Numbered from the stretch's first letter, positions 34,914 to 44,737 are shown. The stretch: 64,000 bases of DNA from Microbulbifer sp. TB1203 (GCF_030997045.1 NZ_CP116899.1:930001-994000); one strand, 5' to 3'. Numbers and translations are program-made. The notes: generated from the sequence alone by a model not told the origin.

Positions 34914-36626
34914 ATGCTGGAAATGTTTCTTATCCTGTTGACCGCACTGTTACTGGCCTGGCCGCTGGGCCGGTATATGACGGGAATTTATTCTGGCCAG
35001 CCCCATTTCAGCGACCGTTTGTTTCTGCCGCTGGAAAAATTTTTCTATCGGCTGCTCGGTGTCGGTGCCGCGCGGGGCATGGACTGGAAGGCCTACGGTG
35101 TGGCGTTCCTGCTCAGCAACCTGGCGCTCGGCGCCGTCGCCTATCTGCTGCTGCTGTTCCAGCACCGCCTGCCGCTCAACCCGGACGGCACTGGCCCCTT
35201 GTCCTGGGACCTGGCACTGCACACCGCGGTGTCCTTCCTCACCAATACCAACCAGCAGCACTACTCCGGCCAGGCCCAGCTCAGTTATCTATCGCAGACT
35301 TTCGTGATCACCACCCTGCAGATAGTGACTCCCGCCATGTCACTGGCGGTGTGCGTGGCGGTGCTGCGTGGCATGCTCGGCGGGCGCAACCGCGAAACCG
35401 CGATCGAGGGTGAGGCGCGGGACCTGGGCAACTACTACGTGGATGTGGTGCGCTCGGTGGTACGCCTGCTGATTCCGCTGGCCGCCGCAGTGGCGCTGGT
35501 GCTCGCTTCCCAAGGTGTGCCCAGCAGCTACTCGGGCGCGCAGACCACCGGTGTGCTGGACCCGGCAGTAGGTGTTGGCGAACAGACCATCCCGATCGGC
35601 CCGGTGGCGCCCATGGTGGCGATCAAGCAACTGGGCACCAACGGTGGAGGCTGGTATGGGCCTAATAGTAGCAACCCGCTGGAGAACCCCACGCCGCTGT
35701 CGAACGCGGTGGAAACCATCTCCATTCTGCTGCTGCCGATCGCCACGGTGTTTATGGCCGGCGGTCTATTGTTGAGGCGGCGATTCACCTGGATGTCGCT
35801 GGCGGCCATGGGCGTGCTGAGCCTGGCCTGTATCTCCGCCATCGTCTACAGCGAGCTGCAGCCCAACGCGGCCTTCGGCGGCTTGGCTGCAGAGGGGCCG
35901 AATATGGAGGGCAAGGAGGTGCGCTTCGGGCCGGAGCTGTCCGCGCTCTGGGCCACACTCACCACCCAGACTTCCAACGGCTCGGTAAACGCCATGCACG
36001 ACTCGCTCAACCCGCTCGGTGGACTGGTGACTCGCGCGGGTATGTTGATCAACGCCATCTGGGGCGGGGTGGGCTGTGGCTTCGTGAACTTTATCGTCTA
36101 TGTGTGGATCGCGGTCTTCCTCGCCGGGCTGATGATCGGGCGCACGCCGGAAATTTTCGGGCGCAAAATAGAGGTTCGCGAAATTACTCTGCTGAGCACG
36201 CTGATCGTGCTGCCGACCCTGTGCATTCTGGTGCTCACCGGCATTACGGTTGCCTTTCCTGCGCTCACCGGCAACAGCAACCCCGGCTTTCACGGCATTT
36301 CCCAGGTCTTTTACGAGTACACCTCGGCTTTCGCCAACAACGGCTCCGGCTTCGAGGGCCTGAACGACGACAGCCTGTGGTGGAATCTCACCTGCGTGCT
36401 CTGCCTGATCCTCGGCCGCTACCTGCCGCTGGTTATTCCGCTGGCCATCGCCGGCGGTATGGCGCGCAAGCGGGTGGCCCCGGAGGGCCCCGGCACGCTC
36501 GAGCTGGAGAACGCCACCTTCTGCGTGACCCTGGTGTTCGTAATCCTGATTCTCAATTTCCTGTCCTTCCTGCCCTCCATGGTGCTTGGCCCCATCGGTG
36601 AGGCGGTGCAACTGGCGCAGCCCTGA
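34914..36626 (+). CDS. kdpA: potassium-transporting ATPase, K+-binding subunit KdpA
   Basis: 570 residues with about ten membrane helices and four selectivity-filter loops: TNTNQQHYSGQ, LGTNGGGWYGPNSSNPLENP, TQTSNGSVNAMHDSLNP and EYTSAFANNGSGFEG. KdpA is the KcsA/TrkH-superfamily channel-like subunit through which K+ enters the ATP-driven complex. ATG 34914 directly follows kdpF. Length and order are those of the standard kdpFABC operon. Confidence 0.97.
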   Translation: MLEMFLILLTALLLAWPLGRYMTGIYSGQPHFSDRLFLPLEKFFYRLLGVGAARGMDWKAYGVAFLLSNLALGAVAYLLLLFQHRLPLNPDGTGPLSWDLALHTAVSFLTNTNQQHYSGQAQLSYLSQTFVITTLQIVTPAMSLAVCVAVLRGMLGGRNRETAIEGEARDLGNYYVDVVRSVVRLLIPLAAAVALVLASQGVPSSYSGAQTTGVLDPAVGVGEQTIPIGPVAPMVAIKQLGTNGGGWYGPNSSNPLENPTPLSNAVETISILLLPIATVFMAGGLLLRRRFTWMSLAAMGVLSLACISAIVYSELQPNAAFGGLAAEGPNMEGKEVRFGPELSALWATLTTQTSNGSVNAMHDSLNPLGGLVTRAGMLINAIWGGVGCGFVNFIVYVWIAVFLAGLMIGRTPEIFGRKIEVREITLLSTLIVLPTLCILVLTGITVAFPALTGNSNPGFHGISQVFYEYTSAFANNGSGFEGLNDDSLWWNLTCVLCLILGRYLPLVIPLAIAGGMARKRVAPEGPGTLELENATFCVTLVFVILILNFLSFLPSMVLGPIGEAVQLAQP

Positions 36627-36635
36627 GGAAGAAGT

Positions 36636-38657
36636 ATGAAAAGAGTGAAGCATCAAGCAATCGATCGGTTGCTGTTACAGGAGGCAGTGGTAACCGCCGG
36701 CAAAAAACTGGCACCGGCACACGCGATCAGGAACCCGGTGATGTTTGTGGTGTGGGTCGGAACCCTGATCACCACGGGTACCGCTGTGCAGCGCATCCTC
36801 ACGGGAAATACATTTGTCTTTGAACTGGCCAGCGCGCTGATACTGCTGTTCACCGTCTGGTTCGCCAATTTTGCCGAGGCCATCGCCGAGACCAGGGGCC
36901 GCGGCCAGGCAGCGAGCCTGCGCTCCGCGCGCCGCGACCTGAACGCGCGGCGCATCGCGGCATCGGGCGAGCAGACTATTTCCGCGAGCCTGCTGAACCG
37001 CGGCGACCGGGTGCGCGTCGGTGCCGGGGAAACTGTTCCCGCAGACGGCGAGATAACTGTCGGTGTTGCCACCATCAACGAGTCGGCTGTCACCGGCGAA
37101 TCGGCGCCGGTGCTGCGCGAGGCGGGCACGGACCACTCGGGAGTGATCGGGGGCACCGTGGTGCTATCCGGCGAGATTGAGATCACCGTCACCGCCGGAC
37201 AGGGCGCCAGCTTCCTGGACCGCATGATCGGCCTGGTGGAGGGCGCCGAGCGGCAGAAAACCCCCAACGAACTGGCGATGACTGTGCTGCTGGCGGCGCT
37301 GACCCTGGTGTTCCTGATCGCGGTGGCCAGCCTGCCGCCCATGGCCGCCTTCCTGGGTGTGCGCCTGGACTACACCATGCTGATCGCGCTGCTGGTGTGT
37401 CTGATCCCCACCACCATCGGCGGCCTGCTGCCGGCCATCGGTATCGCCGGCATGAACCGCGCGTTGGAAGCCAATATCGTCGCCAAATCCGGCAAGGCGG
37501 TGGAGGTGGCCGGCGATGTGGACACGCTGCTGCTGGACAAGACCGGTACCATCACCTTCGGCGACCGCCAGGCTACTGAAATGCTGCCGCTGATGGGCGT
37601 ACCGAAGAAAAAGCTTATGGAAGCAGCAGTGTTGACCTCGCTGGAGGACCCGACGCCGGAGGGCAAATCCATCCTGATACTGGCCGAATCCCTCGACTAT
37701 CCGCGCCCGCAAGTGGCAGAGGGCACCGAGTTTATTCCCTTCTCGGCTGAGACGCGCATCTCCGCCGCACTGCTGCCCGGCGGTCGCCATTTCGTGAAAG
37801 GTGCCGGCGATGCGGTGAGCCGCTGGGCCGAGGAGCGGGGTCTAGATGTGCCGCAGCAATTGGCGCAGCTGATCCACCGGGTCGCGCAGCGCGGCGCCAC
37901 CCCGCTGGTGGTCGCCGATGACAGTGCGGTGCTGGGCGTTGTTGCATTGTCGGACGTGATCAAGCCGGGCATCGCCGAGCGCTTCGCACAACTGCGTGCG
38001 CTAGGCGTTCGCACGGTAATGGTCACTGGTGACAACCCGGTCACCGCCGGCGCCATCGCCGCTGAGGCCGGGGTAGATGACTTCGTGGCCGAAGCCAAAC
38101 CCGAGGACAAGCTGGAGCTGATCCGCCGCGAGCAGCGGAAAGGCCGGCTGGTGGCCATGGTGGGCGATGGCACCAACGACGCTCCGGCGCTGGCGCAGGC
38201 GGACGTGGGCCTGGCGATGAACTCCGGCACCCAGGCGGCGCGCGAGGCCGGTAATATGGTGGATCTGGATTCCGACCCGACCAAGCTGCTGGTGGTGGTG
38301 GAAGTGGGCAAGCAGCTGCTGATCACCCGCGGCGCGCTCACCACCTTCTCGCTCGCCAACGACGTGGCCAAGTACTTCGCGATAGTGCCGGCCATTTTTG
38401 CCGGCGCTATCCCGAGCATCGCCGCGCTGAACCTGCTGGGGCTCGCCAATCCCTACACCGCGGTGACTTCCGCGCTTATTTTCAACGCACTTATTATTCC
38501 GGCGCTGGTGCCGCTGGCACTCAGGGGCGTGCGCGTGCGCGCGTTCAGCGGGCAGAAGATGTTGCGCAACAATATGCTGATCTACGGCCTCGGCGGTGTG
38601 TTGCTGCCGTTCGTGGTGATCAAGGTGATCGATTTGTTTTTGGGCCTGATTGTGTGA
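36636..38657 (+). CDS. kdpB: potassium-transporting ATPase, ATP-binding subunit KdpB
   Basis: 673 residues, P-type ATPase. The actuator domain has AVTGESAPV. The phosphorylation site is Asp301 in LLLDKTGTITFG. The nucleotide-binding domain has FVKGAGDAV and the hinge is MVGDGTNDAPALAQADVG. Seven membrane helices are expected. It hydrolyses ATP to drive K+ uptake through KdpA. It starts nine bases after kdpA. The gap to kdpC is widened to 116 bases by a repeat. Confidence 0.97.
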   Translation: MKRVKHQAIDRLLLQEAVVTAGKKLAPAHAIRNPVMFVVWVGTLITTGTAVQRILTGNTFVFELASALILLFTVWFANFAEAIAETRGRGQAASLRSARRDLNARRIAASGEQTISASLLNRGDRVRVGAGETVPADGEITVGVATINESAVTGESAPVLREAGTDHSGVIGGTVVLSGEIEITVTAGQGASFLDRMIGLVEGAERQKTPNELAMTVLLAALTLVFLIAVASLPPMAAFLGVRLDYTMLIALLVCLIPTTIGGLLPAIGIAGMNRALEANIVAKSGKAVEVAGDVDTLLLDKTGTITFGDRQATEMLPLMGVPKKKLMEAAVLTSLEDPTPEGKSILILAESLDYPRPQVAEGTEFIPFSAETRISAALLPGGRHFVKGAGDAVSRWAEERGLDVPQQLAQLIHRVAQRGATPLVVADDSAVLGVVALSDVIKPGIAERFAQLRALGVRTVMVTGDNPVTAGAIAAEAGVDDFVAEAKPEDKLELIRREQRKGRLVAMVGDGTNDAPALAQADVGLAMNSGTQAAREAGNMVDLDSDPTKLLVVVEVGKQLLITRGALTTFSLANDVAKYFAIVPAIFAGAIPSIAALNLLGLANPYTAVTSALIFNALIIPALVPLALRGVRVRAFSGQKMLRNNMLIYGLGGVLLPFVVIKVIDLFLGLIV

Positions 38658-38660
38658 ATC

Positions 38661-38752
38661 GGGACCCGGGACAAATCGGCAGGACAGCCGATTTGGGCAG
38701 CTTTAGCTGGCCGAAGGCCGGCGCGAGTCACCGCGGAGCTCCAGCCCCGCCA
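38661..38752. repeat. palindromic repeat between kdpB and kdpC
   Basis: It contains the hairpin AAATCGGC/GCCGATTT (38673-38694), then GGCCGAAGGCCGGCGCGAGTC and GCGGAGCTCCAGCCCCGCC. The same modules occur at 8300-8415 and 51791-52002. It lies inside an operon, so it may reduce or modulate kdpC expression relative to kdpAB. Confidence 0.75.
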
Positions 38753-38773
38753 GACGAATTGAGGAGAAATATT

Positions 38774-39382
38774 GTGCGAACTGAAGAACTGCATTTTCAA
38801 CAAACCGGTATCCTGACCGGCCTGCGCTTCAGCCTGGCGATGCTGGGCCTGTGCGGAATCGTATACAGCGGCGCCACCACCGCGGTGGGCGGGCTGCTGT
38901 TCCCGGAGCAGGCCAGGGGCAGTCTGATCGAGCGCGACGGCAAGCCGGTCGGCTCAAAACTGGTGGGCCAGCCGTTTGCCGGCAGCGGCTACTTTCACGG
39001 TCGCCCCTCGGTGGCGAACTACGATCCCGCTGCCACCGGTGGCAGCAACCTGGCCCCGGACAACCCCGGGCTGCGCGAGCGGGTGGCCGCGGACAGCGCG
39101 CGCATCCAGCAGCTGGAGGGTGTGAAAGCAGAGCAGATTCCGGTGGATCTGCTGGCCGCCTCCGGCGCCGGCCTGGACCCGCATATCTCGCCCGAGTCGG
39201 CGCGACTGCAGATTGCGCGGGTGGCCGCGGCGCGCGGATTGGATAAACAGCGGGTTGCCGAACTGGTGGGCCAACACATCGAAGGCCCGCAACTCGGTTT
39301 ATTCGGCCCGCCGCGGGTCAATATACTGCTGCTGAATCTGGCGCTGGACGAGTTGCCGCCGACGGCGGTGGCTGTGAATTAA
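38774..39382 (+). CDS. kdpC: potassium-transporting ATPase subunit KdpC
   Basis: 202 residues beginning with GTG (MRTEELHFQQ), preceded by GAGGAGAAAT. One N-terminal membrane helix (LRFSLAMLGLCGIVYSGATT) is followed by the conserved periplasmic-type part: GSKLVGQPFAGSGYFHGRPS, YDPAATGGSNLAPDNP, SGAGLDPHISPESARLQ and GLFGPPRVNILLLNLALD. KdpC increases the affinity of the complex for ATP and K+. It is complete and unremarkable apart from the repeat in front of it. Confidence 0.96.
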   Translation: MRTEELHFQQTGILTGLRFSLAMLGLCGIVYSGATTAVGGLLFPEQARGSLIERDGKPVGSKLVGQPFAGSGYFHGRPSVANYDPAATGGSNLAPDNPGLRERVAADSARIQQLEGVKAEQIPVDLLAASGAGLDPHISPESARLQIARVAAARGLDKQRVAELVGQHIEGPQLGLFGPPRVNILLLNLALDELPPTAVAVN

Positions 39383-39410
39383 TTCCCAGGCATTTATTAT
39401 CTATTTGCGT

Positions 39411-39528
39411 TGTAGGCCGAAGGCGCCGTGAATGAGTGGAGCGACCGGGGCGCCCCCCGGGAACGCCGAGTTCCAGCTCGGCATGCGGGCCGTAGGCCTG
39501 CCAAACGCGGCCACGGGCCGCTCCTGCA
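39411..39528. repeat. palindromic repeat between kdpC and the TorF porin gene
   Basis: It opens TGTAGGCCG and closes CCGCTCCTGCA, degenerate ends of the TGTAGGAGCGG family. Inside are GGGAACGCCGAGTTCCAGCTC and the GCGGGCCGTAGGCCTGCC hairpin. Confidence 0.7.
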
Positions 39529-39559
39529 GGGCTCCGTACTATTCAGGAATTGAAAGATC

Positions 39560-40267
39560 ATGAAATCACAAGTTGTATCCACCGCGATCCTGGCGTTAAC
39601 CCTGTCGTCTGGGGCCATCGCAGAGGATAAAAAAGGTGAAAAAAATTCTATTAAGGTCAGCGGCAATATAGCACTGGTCAGCGACTACAAATTCCGCGGT
39701 ATCTCGCAGACCGACGGCGGCCCCGCTGTGCAGGGTGGATTTGATCTGGATTTTGGCAACGGCTTCTACCTGGGTACCTGGGGTTCCAATGTGGACTTCG
39801 CCAACAGCCTGGAGCTGGACTATTACGGCGGCTATCGCGGCAAACTCAATGAATCGCTGAGTTTCGATGTGGGTTATATCTACTATGATTACCCGTCCAC
39901 ACCGGACGAGGACCCCTACGCCGAGGTCTACGGCAAGCTCGGCTTTGCGGGTGTCACCCTCGGTTTGGCCTATTCCGATGACTATTATCTGGAGAGCGGA
40001 AAATTCCTCTACGCCCACGCCGACTACGCAACCGAAGTGTGCGGCTTCGGGCTGAATTTTCACCTGGGTCACAACGCTTTTGACAGTGACAAATTTCTCG
40101 ACGGTGCCGGTGACCGCTATCTGGATTACTCCGCGGGCATCAGCCGTGAGTGGGGCGGTGTCGAGTTGGGACTGAGTATCATCGATACGGATCTGGATAA
40201 CCGTGAATGCTTCGGCGAGGACTGGTGCGATCTCTCCGCCGTTCTCAGTATCAGTAAAACTCTGTAA
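39560..40267 (+). CDS. TorF family putative porin
   Basis: 235 residues with a signal peptide (about residues 1-21, ending AIAE). SGNIALVSDYKFRGISQTDG is the hallmark of this proteobacterial outer-membrane family. The rest alternates aromatic and glycine residues in beta-strands (YYGGYRGKLNESLSFDVGYI) and ends ISKTL. It is predicted to be a beta-barrel in the outer membrane. The gene lies between kdpC and kdpD on the same strand, 34 bases before kdpD, so co-regulation with K+ limitation is likely. A role in K+ or counter-ion entry is inference from position. Confidence 0.82.
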   Translation: MKSQVVSTAILALTLSSGAIAEDKKGEKNSIKVSGNIALVSDYKFRGISQTDGGPAVQGGFDLDFGNGFYLGTWGSNVDFANSLELDYYGGYRGKLNESLSFDVGYIYYDYPSTPDEDPYAEVYGKLGFAGVTLGLAYSDDYYLESGKFLYAHADYATEVCGFGLNFHLGHNAFDSDKFLDGAGDRYLDYSAGISREWGGVELGLSIIDTDLDNRECFGEDWCDLSAVLSISKTL

Positions 40268-40301
40268 ACCCAACTCTGGAAACCCCGAGGGGCGCAGCAA
40301 T

Positions 40302-42971
40302 ATGCCGGACAGAAATCAGCAGGCAGACGCGATTCTGAAATCGATCCACCAGGGAGAAGGCGGTAAGCTGAAGATTTTTCTCGGCGCCGCGCCCGGCGTA
40401 GGCAAGACCTACGCCATGCTGTGCGCCGGCAGGGAGCGGCTGCAGCAGGGGGAAGAAGTGCTGGTGGGCCTGGTGGAGACCCACGGGCGCGCGGAGACCG
40501 AAAAGCTGCTCGACGGCTTTGAAATACTGCCGCGCAAACAGATCGAATACCACGGGCACAGCCTGACGGAGTTCGACCTGGACGCGGCGCTTGCGCGCAA
40601 ACCGCGGCTGATACTGGTGGACGAGTTGGCGCACACCAATGTGCCGGGCAGCCGCCACAGACGCCGCTACCAGGATATTGCCGAGCTGCTGGCGGCGGGT
40701 ATCGATGTCTACACGACATTGAATATCCAGCACCTGGTCAGCCTCAGGGACCTGGTGTTGCAGATCACCGGCGTGCGCGTGCGCGAGACGGTGCCGGACC
40801 AGTTTATCGACGACGCCAACGAAATCGTGTTTGTCGACCTGCCGCCGAGCACGCTGATCGAGCGCTTGCACGAGGGCAAGGTCTACCTGCCGGAATACGC
40901 GCGCTCCGCGCTGGATTCCTTCTTTTCTGCATCCAACCTGACCGCATTGCGCGAACTGGCGATGCGCGAGGTGATGGAACGCGTGGATGCGCGGCTCAAG
41001 ACACACCTGGACGCGCGCGCCGTAGGACTGGAGTATGCGATCCGGGAAAAATTGCTGGTGCTGATCAGCACCAACAGCGATCACGAATACCTGATCCGTA
41101 TCGGCCGCCAGATCGCGGATCGAAGGCTGCTGCCATGGATGGTGGTGTGGGTGGATACCGGCCGGGTGCAGGATCAGAAAGCCAGTGCGCGCCTGCAGTC
41201 CGCCTTTTCCCTGGCCAGGGAACTGGGCGCGGAAACCGAGACATTGCGCGGCGTCAATACCTACCAGACCATTGTGCTGTTTATTGCCGAGCACCGGATC
41301 AACACCGTGCTGGTCGGCTCCGGCTCCCGGTACCGTTGGCAGCCCTGGCGCAAACGGCTCTACCAGCACTTGATAGAATCCGGGCTGCCGCTGGAGGTAT
41401 CGGTATTCAGCAGCCCGGACAAACCGCTGGAACTCAAACTTCCCGCAGACCGGAAGGCGCCGCTGTTCGGCAGCAAGCGCGGCCATGTGCTGGCGATGCT
41501 GACGGTGGCCGCGGTCACCGCGCTGGCGGTGGTGCTGGAAATCTGGGTGAAAAATTACAATCTGGTGCTGCTCTACGTACTGGCGGTGGTGGCCATCGGT
41601 CTGCGCTATGGTTCGCGCCCGGCCATTCTCGCGGCGATACTGTCTTTCCTCAGCTACAACTTCTTTTTGACCGATCCCCGGTATACCTTCGTCGTCGCGC
41701 GCCGGGATGAGCTGACGACCCTGCTATTCCTGTTCCTGATTGCGCTGATATGCGGCCCGATGGCCTCGCGTATCCGCCGCCAGTTTATTTTGCTGCGCGA
41801 GAGCAACCGCTACTCCGAAGCCATGCGTCTTCTGGGACAGGAGCTATCGGTGGCGGACGAGCCCAGAGCGGTTTGGGATGCCCTGGCCAAGGAACTCGGC
41901 GGTGCGCTGCAAAAAGAGTGCTGTATTGTGGTGGCGGAAGAGGGCGGGCGCTATTCGACCTGCCCGAACCCGTCGGTACCGTTCAATTCCGTCGATGAAG
42001 CCGCGATCGAATGGACGTTGAGGCACGCCCAGCCCTCCGGGCGGTTTACGGATACCCTGAGCGCCTCCGCCTGGACGGTGTATCCCATCCGCAGGGACGA
42101 TAAAAGTATCGCCTGCGCGCTGATCAGGTTCGATACCCATTCCCCCGATACAAAACTCTACAACCGCGATCTTATCGCCGTCATGTCGCGCCAGGCGGCG
42201 GATACCTGGCGGCGCATCGAGCTGACCCGGGATTTGGAATCGGCGCGGATGAAGACCGAAGTGGAACAGTTGCGCTCGGCGCTGCTGTCCTCGGTCTCCC
42301 ACGACCTGAAATCGCCGCTGGCGGCGATGATGGGCGCCGCCGAGAGCCTGAATATTCTGGACAGGCAGCTGGCGCCGGGGGACCGGGAGGAACTGCTGGA
42401 TACCATTCTTCAGGAGAGCCGGCGCCTGGACAGCTATATCCAAAACCTGCTGGACATGACCCGTCTCGGCCACGGCAGCCTGAAGATAGAGCGGGACTGG
42501 GTGTCCATTTCGGATATCATCGGCAGCGCGCTGGCGCGCCTGAAGCGGTATTTCCCAGGTGTGAAAACCGAATATTCCGCAAAATCGCCCCCGCCGCTGC
42601 TGTTTGCCCACGCGGCACTGATCGAGCAGGCGCTGTTCAACATACTGGAAAACGCGGCCAGGTTTTCGCCTCCGGAGGAGAGCATCAATATCAGCGTTGA
42701 CCGGAAGGGCAACACCTGTGTGATAGAGATAGAGGACCGCGGACCGGGCATTCCCGAGGCGCTGCGCGAACAGATCTTTGATATGTTCTACGTGGTCTCC
42801 GGGGGCGACCAGAAAAAGCAGAGCACGGGTATGGGGCTGGCAATTTGCCGCGGTATGATAGGCGCCCACGGCGGTTCCGTGCACGCCTATGCGGGGTCGC
42901 AGGGCAGGGGCACCCGCCTTGTGGTGGAATTGCCGGTGGATTACCCGGATAAATCCGATTCCCAGGAGTGA
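40302..42971 (+). CDS. kdpD: sensor histidine kinase KdpD
   Basis: 889 residues, full length. The N-terminal KdpD domain has the Walker A GAAPGVGKT (residues 28-36) and the Walker B-like LILVDELAHTN. A USP-like domain follows (about 240-370), then four DUF4118 membrane helices (about 395-490) and a GAF-like region. The HisKA domain has phosphoacceptor His667 in SVSHDLKSPL. The ATPase domain has NILENAARFS, DRGPGIPEALRE and GMGLAICRGM. It phosphorylates KdpE under K+ limitation or osmotic stress. The ATG at 40302 matches the family N-terminus. kdpE follows after four bases. Confidence 0.96.
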   Translation: MPDRNQQADAILKSIHQGEGGKLKIFLGAAPGVGKTYAMLCAGRERLQQGEEVLVGLVETHGRAETEKLLDGFEILPRKQIEYHGHSLTEFDLDAALARKPRLILVDELAHTNVPGSRHRRRYQDIAELLAAGIDVYTTLNIQHLVSLRDLVLQITGVRVRETVPDQFIDDANEIVFVDLPPSTLIERLHEGKVYLPEYARSALDSFFSASNLTALRELAMREVMERVDARLKTHLDARAVGLEYAIREKLLVLISTNSDHEYLIRIGRQIADRRLLPWMVVWVDTGRVQDQKASARLQSAFSLARELGAETETLRGVNTYQTIVLFIAEHRINTVLVGSGSRYRWQPWRKRLYQHLIESGLPLEVSVFSSPDKPLELKLPADRKAPLFGSKRGHVLAMLTVAAVTALAVVLEIWVKNYNLVLLYVLAVVAIGLRYGSRPAILAAILSFLSYNFFLTDPRYTFVVARRDELTTLLFLFLIALICGPMASRIRRQFILLRESNRYSEAMRLLGQELSVADEPRAVWDALAKELGGALQKECCIVVAEEGGRYSTCPNPSVPFNSVDEAAIEWTLRHAQPSGRFTDTLSASAWTVYPIRRDDKSIACALIRFDTHSPDTKLYNRDLIAVMSRQAADTWRRIELTRDLESARMKTEVEQLRSALLSSVSHDLKSPLAAMMGAAESLNILDRQLAPGDREELLDTILQESRRLDSYIQNLLDMTRLGHGSLKIERDWVSISDIIGSALARLKRYFPGVKTEYSAKSPPPLLFAHAALIEQALFNILENAARFSPPEESINISVDRKGNTCVIEIEDRGPGIPEALREQIFDMFYVVSGGDQKKQSTGMGLAICRGMIGAHGGSVHAYAGSQGRGTRLVVELPVDYPDKSDSQE

Positions 42972-42975
42972 GAAA

Positions 42976-43668
42976 TTGAGCGCAAAAATTGCCATCATCG
43001 ACGACGAGACGCAGATCCGTCGTATGCTGCGCATCGCGCTGAAAAGCGCCGACTACGAAGTTGCCGAGGCCGAGAGCGGCGGCGAGGGGTTGGCGCTGAT
43101 CGCGCGGCAGCAGCCGGACCTGGTGATTCTGGACTTGGGCCTGCCGGATATGGAGGGGCACCAGCTACTCGGCGAGCTGCGCGGCTGGTCCTCGGTGCCG
43201 GTCATCGTGCTGTCGGTGCGTGCGGGCGAGCGGGAAAAGGTGCGTGCGCTGGATGCGGGCGCCCAGGACTATGTGACCAAGCCCTTCAGCATCGAAGAAT
43301 TGCTGGCGCGCATCCGGGCCGCGCTGCGCGATCGCCTCAAGCCGGATCTGCCGGCGGTGCTGGACGACGGCTACCTGCTGATCGACCTGAGCAAACGACT
43401 GGTTGAGGTCAATGGGAAAAAAGCGGAGCTGACCCCCAAGGAATATGCGGTTCTGTCGCGCTTGACCAGGTCACCGAACTGCGTGATCACCCAGACCCAG
43501 CTGCTGCAGGAAATCTGGGGGCCCGGCCATCAAAACGATACCCACTACCTGCGCATCATTGTCAGCCACCTGCGGCAAAAACTCGGCGATGACCCCACCG
43601 AACCCAAATATATCAAGACCGAGGCCGGCGTCGGCTACCGGTTTATCTATTCCGAAACTTCCGTTTGA
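42976..43668 (+). CDS. kdpE: response regulator KdpE
   Basis: 230 residues starting at TTG (MSAKIAIIDDETQIRR), the only start that gives the family N-terminus. The receiver domain has phosphoacceptor Asp53 in VILDLGLPDMEG and Lys in VTKPFSIEEL. The OmpR-type winged helix domain has LTPKEYAVLSRL and HYLRIIVSHLRQKL and ends GVGYRFI. It activates kdpFABC. It sits directly downstream of kdpD. The TTG start may keep its level low relative to the kinase. Confidence 0.95.
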   Translation: MSAKIAIIDDETQIRRMLRIALKSADYEVAEAESGGEGLALIARQQPDLVILDLGLPDMEGHQLLGELRGWSSVPVIVLSVRAGEREKVRALDAGAQDYVTKPFSIEELLARIRAALRDRLKPDLPAVLDDGYLLIDLSKRLVEVNGKKAELTPKEYAVLSRLTRSPNCVITQTQLLQEIWGPGHQNDTHYLRIIVSHLRQKLGDDPTEPKYIKTEAGVGYRFIYSETSV

Positions 43669-43684
43669 AGAATACGCAGGCAGT

Positions 43685-44737
43685 ATGAAAGCACGCTCTA
43701 TTCGTATCTTGCCGCGGATCACAATAGCAGTTCTGATTGCAATGCTTTCTGTGACTGGATGTGGCAGGGCAGAAAAAATCCAGAAGTTTGCGGGCCCCGC
43801 CCAAGGGACCACCTACCACATCAGCTACTGGTCCCGCGAGCCGGTCGATCCGGCGCAATTGCAGAGGGCGGTCAGCGAGCGGCTCGAACAGATTGATGAA
43901 GGTATGTCCGGATACCGCGCGGATTCCACCATCGAGCAATTCAACGTCCAATCCACAACAGAACCCTACTGGGTGGGCGAGGAAATAGCGGCTCTGGTGG
44001 AACAGGCGCGGCGGGTCAATCGCGCCAGCAGCGGCTGCTATGACCTCACCATCAAGCCACTATTTGAATTGTGGGGCTTCTCCGATAACCGGTTCACACC
44101 GCCAGGGCCGCAGAAATTGCAGGACACAATGGCATCCGTGGGTATGGATAAGCTGGAAACCGTGGATGGAGAGCGGCTGCGCAAAGTGGTTCCCGCGTTG
44201 CGTGTGGATTTATCCTCCATTGCCCAGGGCTTCAGTGTTGCCCGCATCGCTGCGGTTCTGGAACAGTACGGTATTTCCGACTACCTGGTGGAAATTGGCG
44301 GGGAACTGCTGACCCGCGGCCGTAAGCCCGGCAACAAGCCCTGGCGGGTCGCGGTGGAAAGGCCGCTGCCGCAAGAGCGCAGTGTCGCCAAGATTGTCAC
44401 CATTGATCGCGCCGAACCGCTGGCGGTGATGACTTCCGGCACCTATCGCCATTTCTTTGACAGAGAAGGCCGGCGCTACAGCCATATTCTCGATGCGAGG
44501 ACGGGCCGGCCGGTGGAACACAACACGGTTTCGGTAACGGTCTTTTTCCCGGATGCCGCCGCTGCGGACGCTTGGTCCACGGCGCTGTTGTGCCTGGGAA
44601 GTGAAGCGGGGCTGGTCGCGGCAAACCGGCATCAGATCCCGGCGCTGTTTATCGATCAGGAGAACGGCCAGTTGCAGGAGGCTGTGAGCGGGCCTTTGGC
44701 CGAATTCCAGGGCATCGAAATAGAATCCGTTCAGTAG
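43685..44737 (+). CDS. apbE: FAD:protein FMN transferase, ApbE family lipoprotein
   Basis: 350 residues. The signal peptide ends at SVTGC with a lipobox at about residue 25, so the protein is anchored on the periplasmic side. Family motifs: GPAQGTTYHISYW, SGCYDLTIKPLFELWGF, VDLSSIAQGFSVARIA, EIGGELLTRGRK, MTSGTYRHFF, YSHILDARTGRP and DAWSTALLCLG. ApbE attaches FMN to threonine of flavoproteins such as NqrB/NqrC or RnfG. No such target is in this window. It begins 16 bases after kdpE. Its end overlaps the convergent trkH by seven bases. Confidence 0.92.
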   Translation: MKARSIRILPRITIAVLIAMLSVTGCGRAEKIQKFAGPAQGTTYHISYWSREPVDPAQLQRAVSERLEQIDEGMSGYRADSTIEQFNVQSTTEPYWVGEEIAALVEQARRVNRASSGCYDLTIKPLFELWGFSDNRFTPPGPQKLQDTMASVGMDKLETVDGERLRKVVPALRVDLSSIAQGFSVARIAAVLEQYGISDYLVEIGGELLTRGRKPGNKPWRVAVERPLPQERSVAKIVTIDRAEPLAVMTSGTYRHFFDREGRRYSHILDARTGRPVEHNTVSVTVFFPDAAAADAWSTALLCLGSEAGLVAANRHQIPALFIDQENGQLQEAVSGPLAEFQGIEIESVQ

